A stretch of DNA of 57,494 nucleotides from contig NW_007360608.1 in assembly GCF_000192795.1 (NCBI RefSeq), forward strand, positions 125,645-183,138, written 5' to 3'. This document shows, piece after piece, positions 50,942 through 57,494 of this stretch (position 1 is the first letter of the stretch; every line of letters starts with the position of its first letter). The position numbers and the translations under genes are program-made. The notes under the pieces were generated by a model. It was not told where the DNA came from, did not search any database, and saw only the letters and a program-made list of their open reading frames with translations. The DNA comes from Vavraia culicis subsp. floridensis (lineage: Eukaryota; Microsporidia; Pleistophoridae).

Positions 50942-52216
50942 ATGGGAGTAAACAGTTCACGGATAACAAAACCGAATCCAAAGCAGGACACCACTAGCTT
51001 AAATCTACGCCGCAAAAAACTGGTGAGAGACAGCAAAACAGTGCCGAAGTTGCCCACCACAAGTTTGCCTCGCTGTCGCCTACGCCTAAAAACACATCAG
51101 AAAATTTTGGACTATCTGCAGCTTGAGGAAAGCCTGCTGAGTATCCAAGAGGACGAAAATGAGAACTTACTCGATCAGAAAAGCATGGTTGAGCAGATGC
51201 GAGGATCGCCCCTCAGTGTAGGCACACTGGAGGAGTTTGTGGATGATAACCATGCAATTGTGAGTGCAGGCATAGGACCGGAGTTTTACGTAAAAATTCT
51301 CAGCTTCGTTGATAAAGATGTTTTGGAGCCGGGAAGCACGGTTCTTCTGAACTACAAGGATAATTCAGTTGTGGGCGTACTGGAGGGAGAGACAGACCCG
51401 CTTGTGAGTGTCATGAAGCTGGAGAAAGCGCCCACGGAGACATACGCGGATATTGGTGGGTTGGATTTGCAGATTCAGGAGATCAAGGAGAGCGTTGAGT
51501 TGCCGCTTACCAATCCTGAATTGTATCAGGAAATGGGAATAAATCCACCTAAAGGCGTAATTCTCTATGGAGTGCCAGGAACGGGGAAAACCTTGCTTGC
51601 CAAGGCAGTTGCCAACCAGACAAGCGCAACGTTTCTTCGAATAGTTGGGTCGGAGTTAATTCAGAAGTATTTAGGTGATGGGCCAAAGCTTGTAAGAGAG
51701 CTGTTCAAGCTGGCGGACCAGTACTCGCCATCAATAATTTTTATCGATGAAATTGATGCTATAGGAAAGAAAAGGTACGATAGCAGTTCTGCCGCACAGC
51801 GCGAAATACAGAGAACGATGTTGGAGTTGCTCAATCAGTTGGATGGATTCGATAACAAGCCGGGAATAAAAGTTATCATGGCTACGAATCGTATCGAGTC
51901 GCTCGACCCTGCCCTTATAAGACCGGGCAGAATTGACCGAAAAATTGAGTTTCCCATGCCCTCGGCTGCAACTAAAAAGGTTATTTTTGAGATACACACA
52001 CGCCGGATGACACTCGATGAAAGTGTCAATCTTGACGAGCTTGTGAGTTCTAAGGAAGATTTGAATGGTTCAGATATAAAAGCAATTTGTACAGAGGCTG
52101 GAATGAATGCGCTGAGAGAGAGACGCAGACATGTTTGTATGGAAGATTTCATCAAGGCTAAGGACAAGATATTCTATCTCAAGCAGGGAGTAATGCCGCA
52201 AAATCTCTACTCATGA
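50942..52216 (+). CDS. RPT2: 26S proteasome regulatory ATPase Rpt2
   Basis: The 424-residue AAA+ ATPase is part of the 19S base ring that unfolds ubiquitinated substrates and opens the 20S gate. It starts MGVNSS, an N-myristoylation signal as in yeast Rpt2 (MGQGVS), then a basic stretch, coiled coil and OB domain. The AAA domain has Walker A GVPGTGKT (210-217), Walker B IIFIDEID (Asp269-Glu270) and the [11 protein letters not shown] arginine-finger segment; DGPKLVREL and [15 protein letters not shown] are Rpt2-typical. It ends NLYS, a hydrophobic-Tyr-X motif that docks in the 20S ring. The frame is open upstream to a GTG at 50870, but the ATG at 50942 restores the myristoylation site and follows a CCCC run. 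Confidence 0.97.
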   Translation: MGVNSSRITKPNPKQDTTSLNLRRKKLVRDSKTVPKLPTTSLPRCRLRLKTHQKILDYLQLEESLLSIQEDENENLLDQKSMVEQMRGSPLSVGTLEEFVDDNHAIVSAGIGPEFYVKILSFVDKDVLEPGSTVLLNYKDNSVVGVLEGETDPLVSVMKLEKAPTETYADIGGLDLQIQEIKESVELPLTNPELYQEMGINPPKGVILYGVPGTGKTLLAKAVANQTSATFLRIVGSELIQKYLGDGPKLVRELFKLADQYSPSIIFIDEIDAIGKKRYDSSSAAQREIQRTMLELLNQLDGFDNKPGIKVIMATNRIESLDPALIRPGRIDRKIEFPMPSAATKKVIFEIHTRRMTLDESVNLDELVSSKEDLNGSDIKAICTEAGMNALRERRRHVCMEDFIKAKDKIFYLKQGVMPQNLYS

Positions 52217-52935
52217 GTGTTTAATAAAGGACGATTAAAAAATGTGTGGTTTTGTTATGGTCCTGCGATTTTAGAAGTCAGAAGGGCCCTTGATCGGCAG
52301 CCGCAAAATTCTAACGGAGCCTGATGGTCAAGTCTCTTAGTGCGCCTCAAACTAATTTTTACTTAAAACTCCGTTTTGCGAGGGGCTGCAAGTCGCTTCA
52401 GCGGTGTTTCGCAAGGCAGTTTGATCGTTTTATCTTTGCAAGTTTCATTCTCGAAACGGCCTTTCGTCTTTAACAAGAAACATGCCATGTGATAGCATAT
52501 AAATCACATACCAATAATACAAAACAAAATGTTCGCGCTGATCAATTCTGGTGTCATCTTGATGCGGCAAAAGAAGTGGTGTTATGATCAGTTCCTTCAG
52601 TGGTAAATGCATTAATTTCATTTTATGTATAAAATATTTTAGTGCCAGATCATCTGTTTGCGTGGTCTCGTTCGTATTTGCTGGTCTCCTAGTTCTTGCT
52701 ACAATTCTCACTGTCATTCAACGAGCACAAAGCATTCTTCACAAACGATGTGTCCGTCATAAAACCACCCCTAAAATGCTATTGATGCGGTAAATAAGTG
52801 ATTGCTGAGGAAAAGGTCCTCAGTTCTTTTTCGTTGCGAAGCCGTGCCAAAGCGGTAAATGACGAGCTACCAATTCGCTGATCAACCTGAAATAGCTCTT
52901 TCTTCAACTTAATTTTATTTATTATTTTAAAATTG
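52217..52935. other. Intergenic region with a structured element and weak small ORFs
   Basis: 0.7 kb. AATAAA at 52223-52228 likely ends the RPT2 transcript. A locally GC-richer stretch can form alternative hairpins (separate entry). Two overlapping ATG-started frames, 90 codons on the minus strand (52445-52717) and 69 codons on the plus strand (52584-52793, with one hydrophobic segment), are unrecognised; at most one could be real. Confidence 0.35.
52302..52414 (+). ncRNA. Candidate structured RNA with two competing hairpins
   Basis: CGCAAA (52302-52307) plus ACGGAG (52314-52319) pair with CTCCGT-TTTGCG (52369-52380), giving 12 bp with a 6-nt bulge. The same right arm can instead form TTGCGA (52376-52381) with TCGCAA (52409-52414), enclosing a smaller stem GCTG/CAGC with AAG/CTT and a TCG loop. 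An AATTTTTA, similar to an Sm site, lies between. No known ncRNA family is recognised. It starts about 85 nt after the RPT2 stop. Confidence 0.3.
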
Positions 52936-53718
52936 TTAATCTTCCTTGAGCAAGGCATCCTTCAGCTTCTTCACAGATTCGTAGTGCAAATCGCGCTCAT
53001 CTTTTCTTTTCTTTTTATGATCTACAAACGACAAGTAACACTCCAGGATATGGCTATTTATAAAAGTTCTTCTCTCACGCTGTGTCTGCTGCAGCTCTTC
53101 CTTGTACCTGTCAACAATCGTTTTAAAAATGAGAGCCTCTGACAGATTCGATATTTCTTTTGGAATGGGCAGGTGTATCTCCTTCGGCACGTAACGCTTT
53201 GAGGTAAGAACATCGTTGAAACCCCTAAATACCTTCTCATGCAGTCTTCTCTGTTTCTTGTAAAGGAAGGCACAGTGATATTTACGACAAAGGCTGCTCA
53301 TACCAGTGAGATGCAGGTAATCCTCCATGATATTAAATATCGCATTACTGTCATAACAGTGCACATACACGCTTTTTCCATCAACCCGCACTTCTTCGTT
53401 TATACCTGTTTTCTCCTGATAAATTTCATCAAAGTTCAGGCCGTTTTCAGTCAGTAAGCATTTCATTTCCTCAATAATTTCATTTTTTATCATGTTAATC
53501 ATTTTGTCGGTCAGCACTTCGCTTTCTCTACCCAGACAATCAATATCGGCAAGAGGTGTCATTTCCGGTTGTATTCTGCGTGTAGCCTCCAAATGTGCTA
53601 ATTTACCCGCATCCAACGTTTTTTCTGGATCGTAATGGTTTAAGAACGCGTAGGGGTTCAAATTATTTAAGTAATCACGGGAAATCATTTTTCGTTCCTT
53701 TTTGCCGTCGTTTTGCAT
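52936..53718 (-). CDS. Conserved-looking soluble protein, unknown function
   Basis: The 260-residue product is hydrophilic and mostly helical, with no signal peptide or membrane segment. Features: an N-terminal segment rich in Asn/Tyr/Pro (YLNNLNPYAFLNHYDPEKTL), a middle part with spaced cysteines and histidines (CRKYHCAF near residue 144) that does not form a clear zinc finger, and a basic C-terminal helix (about 225-260, FVDHKKKRKDERDL). The composition and a CCC run before its ATG resemble the housekeeping genes here, so a nuclear or RNA-related role is possible, but I cannot name a family. Confidence 0.7.
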   Translation of the reverse strand: MQNDGKKERKMISRDYLNNLNPYAFLNHYDPEKTLDAGKLAHLEATRRIQPEMTPLADIDCLGRESEVLTDKMINMIKNEIIEEMKCLLTENGLNFDEIYQEKTGINEEVRVDGKSVYVHCYDSNAIFNIMEDYLHLTGMSSLCRKYHCAFLYKKQRRLHEKVFRGFNDVLTSKRYVPKEIHLPIPKEISNLSEALIFKTIVDRYKEELQQTQRERRTFINSHILECYLSFVDHKKKRKDERDLHYESVKKLKDALLKED

Positions 53719-54380
53719 CTCCTTGTGGAGGGGTTAAATAATTTTTATGTGTTAGTTTTTGCTTCGGGTCTGTGAACAAAGGTGTTAATGTTTGTGGTTC
53801 AGAATCACCTATGTTAACCAATATACACGCTAGCAACGCTACATATTCCATGTTTTGTGTTTTTTGCTCTATAGTGGGATTTAATCTATAGCGGCTGTAA
53901 TATGAAAACCATATCGTGGGCCTGCGCTTTATTTGCTACCATTACGTAAAGATAGCAATTTAGATCATAGGATAGTGTGTGCTTAATAAAACATATCTTA
54001 TTTCAGTGTTTTGCTGTCTGTACTGGAGAGTTGCTCCATTTGTATTCCTTGGTAAAATGTTGATTTATTTACTTTATTTGATTGCTTGCGACCATATTCA
54101 CCATCATGGCAAGCTCATTGAAAAGTTATTTGTTAAATACAGTGAGCACTACAAGAGCAGTTTTACTGTTGCTACGTAGATGATCGTATTTTAAGCAAAA
54201 AAAAGATGCGGCAACACGGCACTAAATTTAGTGTTTGAGCGGTGAAGAATCCTAGCAAAATAAAATATGAAAAGGTCCTTTGGGAAAAAGCTCAGGATAT
54301 GATCATATCGATGTGATTTTAATCTGTTAATATCATCATGATGTAAATACCACAGTTATTATATCACACACTAAGTCACT
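53719..54380. other. Intergenic region, nothing recognised
   Basis: 0.66 kb. A 40-codon ATG-started frame (54057-54179) with a signal-peptide-like start is too short to call. Nothing else seen. Confidence 0.4.
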
Positions 54381-54587
54381 CTAGATCTTTTTCATTCGGC
54401 AAATAATTCTTTGCATTCGATCCACAGCACTGTCCACAAATGTATAGAATTCATGACATAATTGCTCTTCATTTCTCGTTACTCTCTCTGTTTCTTCTTT
54501 CAACCGCGAATTGTTTTTTTGTACTCGTTTGATTTCCTTCTTCAGCACGCCAATTTGATGCAGCAATTCTCTGTCCGTAGCGTTCAT
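54381..54587 (-). CDS. Small coiled-coil protein, unknown
   Basis: From the ATG at 54587 the frame encodes 68 residues, nearly all one heptad-repeat helix (LLHQIGVLKKEIKRVQ and following), then a second short helix. The upstream extension begins with GTG and is not used. The size and layout would suit a small subunit of a coiled-coil complex (kinetochore, tether or Mediator-like), but there is no specific match. Codon content and the regular heptads argue against chance, though moderately. Confidence 0.45.
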   Translation of the reverse strand: MNATDRELLHQIGVLKKEIKRVQKNNSRLKEETERVTRNEEQLCHEFYTFVDSAVDRMQRIICRMKKI

Positions 54588-55153
54588 GCCATCCACATCT
54601 TTCCTTTAACTTTCTTCTTGCCAAGAAGTTGTAAGAATGGCTGTATTAGATATTTATAGCACGATGTAGGAATTTTTCAATCCATGTAATGCTTTTCGGC
54701 ATGGCTCATTGGCTGAGAGAATCGAATGTCTACCAAGAAAAATGAACCAATTTTTACAGAACTATACAACTGAATACTAATGATATAGCTGGTGGGCAAG
54801 ATGTATGTGGCAGTGAAGCATTGGCAGAAAGCAATTGCCGTTAACTTTTCTCCTTTAGTAAACATCCGTTGCCCTATACAACGAAAGGTATCGGGTAAAC
54901 GTGATTATGTGATACATGCTCTGCTTAATAGCTCAAATGCTAGTTTTAATACGTTTTGAATGTGGTGGTGGTATTTGTAGAAAAGTACGTGGTACAGCTG
55001 TTACCTGCTCATCTGGGCATACAACTAACGTATGTTCTGAAATGTATGGAACGAATGCTGCAGATCGTAAGCGTTGATGTTTTCTGTTCAATTACTTTAT
55101 CCGTTGAGCAAGGCTGAGAGAATATTTCATTGCAATTTTTCTCGCCCCATAGT
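54588..55153. other. Intergenic region, nothing recognised
   Basis: 0.57 kb between the small coiled-coil gene and RRP8. No further gene or repeat seen; a CCCC run at 55145-55148 precedes the RRP8 ATG. Confidence 0.4.
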
Positions 55154-55774
55154 ATGTCGTGTATCAGAAAGTATGAAAAACGGTTGGAAGGCGCAAAATT
55201 TCGTATTATAAACGAATTGATGTACAAGAACCAGGAGATAGCACCAGAACAGCTTCTTGAATATCACATAGGATATCGCTCTCAGACCCATAAATGGCCC
55301 GTGAATCCCATCAACGCCATAATCGAACATCTGAAAACCAAGGAATATGGCAAAATTGCAGATGTAGGATGCGGGGAGGCGCTCCTGGCGCAGTCCATAC
55401 CCAACGTGTGCTCATATGATTACTACCCTATCAACGAAAGCATCATAAAATGTGACATCAACGAGATAAAGTGTGGTGACGAGGAATATGATTGTGTAGT
55501 TTACTGTTTGTCTCTAATGAAGAATAACGTGGGTGCTGCCATGAAGGAGTGTAACAGGATGGTTAAAAAAAATGGAAATGTTATCATTGCAGAGGTGTTG
55601 AGCAGAATTACCAATTTGAACGAGTTTTACACTCAGATGTTGACAATGGGGTTTAAGAAGAGTGGCGTCCTCGCAAAAAATGATTTTTTTATTGTCATTG
55701 AATTTGTTAAAATCAAGGAATGCGATAGAGCGGCTGATATATTTCTAAAGGAATGCGTGTATAAGAAGAGATGA
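55154..55774 (+). CDS. RRP8: Rrp8, nucleolar rRNA methyltransferase
   Basis: The 206-residue Rossmann-fold methyltransferase is the Rrp8 family, which makes m1A in helix 25.1 of 25S rRNA using S-adenosylmethionine. Family signatures in order: LEGAKFRIINELMY, YHIGYRSQTHKWPVNPINAI, the SAM-binding ADVGCGEALLAQ, SYDYYP, CDINEI, CLSLMKNNV and IAEVLSRI. All align well by eye with yeast and human Rrp8, but the basic N-terminal extension of those proteins (392 and 456 residues) is absent. The frame is open upstream to a TTG at 55130; the ATG at 55154 follows a CCCC run and starts right at the conserved domain. Confidence 0.95.
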   Translation: MSCIRKYEKRLEGAKFRIINELMYKNQEIAPEQLLEYHIGYRSQTHKWPVNPINAIIEHLKTKEYGKIADVGCGEALLAQSIPNVCSYDYYPINESIIKCDINEIKCGDEEYDCVVYCLSLMKNNVGAAMKECNRMVKKNGNVIIAEVLSRITNLNEFYTQMLTMGFKKSGVLAKNDFFIVIEFVKIKECDRAADIFLKECVYKKR

Positions 55775-56901
55775 TTAGCAGTCACTATAGTAGAATAAAT
55801 AATTAATTTACGTTCTCGTGTCTTACTTAGATGTACGAATGCTATCGCTGATGACTCAGGCTTTTTATCAATTTTGCGGAATATTTTACTGTTTTATAAA
55901 TGAGGTTGGTAATTAAGCATACCACTCCACTGATATTCACAGTGCATCCCAATCCTGCATTGAAATAAAATATCACGTTGTACCAAACACAGAGTACCTC
56001 TGATACATCACCATGACATAAACATAATGTTTATGGTTTTGCGCACGTATTTTGTTGCTCAGTTTACCTTTACTTAACTTCAGTTCTGTTTAGCACTCTC
56101 TGGCACGCAGTTATCCCGTCAAACATCTTTCTTGGGCTTATCCAGCCATAGACACTGAACAATGATCTATTTTGTACACTCCTGTGCTGGGATCGCAGAA
56201 CAACACCTGTGAACATCGATATCGATAGTGCCCTCATCCTTGTTTAGGATCTATTTCCAACAGATCTAGGCTCAGCTCCTCTGATATATGCTGTGGTTTT
56301 ACACCTACTACTATGAGTTGCCATCTCTTTTTTTTAAAAATGCTGAGTTATCATTCTCTGATCTTCAGGTGACCGTTTCGGTCCACACAACTTAGGAGGC
56401 AGTACAACTCTACCCAATTTGCTTTATCCGAATACATCAGCTGCCATTCACACAAGCAAGTGTGCCATTGCTATTCTTTTGCGCATTGTGCTTCATTTTT
56501 ATTTCATCACCAAGCAAACACCACATAGATCGTTTTTCTTATATGGAAATATTTGAATTCTAGGCTCTGAAGATGATACATGTTACTCTGCTTACTCACT
56601 GTCTGAGTCTTCATTCTTCCACAATTCATCGTTTTATGGCATAGGCTTGGAGTGTTTCGTTCATACTATTTGATGTCTTGGTTCGCATTCAATATGTATG
56701 AATATCTGTAAGAGGATCCTTTCATGACAATATTTGATCTTAGTGCATCAATTTATGAACCTGGTGAGGTGCATCAAGGTGAATATGCTGCGTAAGAGTC
56801 CTTTCCATTTTTATCCCCGTAAGAACAAAATATAAATTGTATTCTGCATAACCATGTATTTATGCACGGGACCATAAATCTATGGAGTCTTCTCATGCAC
56901 T
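55775..56901. other. Long intergenic region, nothing recognised
   Basis: 1.1 kb. AATAAA at 55794-55799 likely ends the RRP8 transcript. I see no ORF, RNA gene or repeat in the rest. Confidence 0.4.
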
Positions 56902-57494
56902 ATGCCCACACTTTTTCAGTTCAGAGATGCACAAACCAAACTGCCGTTCTACTACATCCTGCACAGTATCGTGCTATTGGTCTATGCTCTGGCGTTCCAT
57001 CTCAACAACGAAATATTCGACGACTTAAGAATCCATGAGGCTCGGCTGAACGTGTCTTTGCTAAGTGCCCTTAACCTGTACAAAACCTACTTTGTATCAG
57101 TCGTGCTCGTCACACAGAACCTGTTCATGGCGAAGGTGTATATTGTGGTGGTAGTGTATGAGACGGTGATACCGTTGTCCTTCCTGGCCCGTATACTAAC
57201 GGCAGAAACGAAACGGTACGGTCTGACCATTGCGATTTTCGCGACTGTACTCCTCGACATCATCGAAATTGTCACCTTTGTGTGGCTGCTCTCGCAGTTT
57301 GAAAAAGACTTCCTCTGGGAAGACAACAAAAGGATTGGCCTGAATCCAAGGATCAATGGTAAGTCAGCAATATTAATTTAGACGCTTACAAGACAAGAAA
57401 AGAGCTGCGTGTAATGATAAGGGTGTTTTACTGGTCGTACATCGGACAATTCGCCATATTCTTTGCACGATTTGATGGTCCCAAGACCATGGTC
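56902..57494 (+). CDS. Multi-spanning membrane protein, spliced, truncated by window end
   Basis: Exon 1 (56902-57358) encodes 152 residues with about four membrane segments (near 16-33, 62-80, 82-100 and 107-131) and a polar loop ending GLNPRIN. Read straight through, the frame stops at 57379-57381. Removing a 23-nt intron (57359-57381) joins it to a frame that is open to the last base of the window, beginning DAYKTRKELRVMIRVFYW and continuing into a further hydrophobic segment (SYIGQFAIFF). The joined product so far is about 190 residues. I do not recognise the family. The frame after the junction staying open, with another membrane helix, is the main support for the spliced model. Confidence 0.75.
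57359..57381 (+). other. 23-nt spliceosomal intron
   Basis: The segment begins GTAAGT and ends TTAATTTAG, the 5' site and fused branch-point/3' site layout known from microsporidian ultra-short introns (which in Encephalitozoon begin at about 23 nt). It interrupts a codon after its first base (G|AC, Asp153). Retention gives a stop at the intron's own TAG. Confidence 0.8.

Noticed and set aside
52445..52793. Overlapping 90-codon (minus) and 69-codon (plus) ATG-started frames
   Set aside because: Neither has recognisable motifs and they overlap on opposite strands; evidence is too weak to call either.

Overview
This window looks like a microsporidian nuclear contig. The evidence is a set of eukaryotic core genes in strongly shortened versions (Tra1, XPF/Rad1, Rpt2, Dcp2, Rrp8, Dph2, Dus1, kinesin-14, SNARE), almost no introns, very short UTRs with AATAAA at or just after several stop codons, CCC motifs just before many start codons, and a set of secreted or membrane proteins I cannot place in any family. 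The gaps between genes are long for this group (0.3 to 2.7 kb) and the base composition is not extremely AT-rich. With a large leucine-rich-repeat protein also present, this fits the Trachipleistophora/Vavraia (pleistophorid) side of the group better than Encephalitozoon, but that placement is an inference.

Layout. Positions 1-9.5 kb: a large secreted Ser/Thr-rich protein divergent from an L-type lectin cargo receptor, then the XPF nuclease convergent with a C-terminal-motor kinesin. 9.5-11.5 kb: a gap holding a tRNA-Arg(TCG). 11.5-25.7 kb: a 1510-residue LRR protein, then the 3012-residue Tra1 (SAGA/NuA4 scaffold). 25.7-30.5 kb: a gene-poor stretch with one secreted protein carrying a nuclear-localisation-like tail, one 61-residue membrane ORF and a probable gene relic. 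30.5-44.3 kb: a small bromodomain (Spt7-like) protein, two unrecognised charged/coiled-coil proteins, Dcp2, Dph2, a glutaredoxin, a basic unknown protein, a NIF3 protein and a Dus1-type dihydrouridine synthase. 45.6-48.4 kb: a pair of membrane/secretory-pathway proteins, one with a RING-like C-terminus and one a ubiquitin-specific-protease (USP) homologue. 49.5-57.5 kb: a Bos1-like SNARE, proteasome ATPase Rpt2, an unknown protein, a small coiled-coil protein, Rrp8, and a multi-spanning membrane protein that contains a 23-nt spliceosomal intron and runs off the end.

Functional links: Tra1 and the Spt7-like bromodomain protein both belong to SAGA-type co-activators; the lectin receptor and the SNARE both act in ER-Golgi transport; Rpt2, the USP homologue and the RING-like protein all touch ubiquitin; Rrp8, Dus1, Dph2 and tRNA-Arg serve translation. 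Two promoter styles appear: housekeeping genes mostly have a CCC or GGG run within about 20 nt before ATG, whereas several secreted or lineage-specific genes have TATA-like boxes and no CCC. Several reading frames are open upstream through GTG or TTG codons; I moved those starts to the first plausible ATG (SNARE, Rpt2, NIF3, Rrp8, small coiled-coil protein). I cannot run searches, so all family calls rest on motif recognition by eye.
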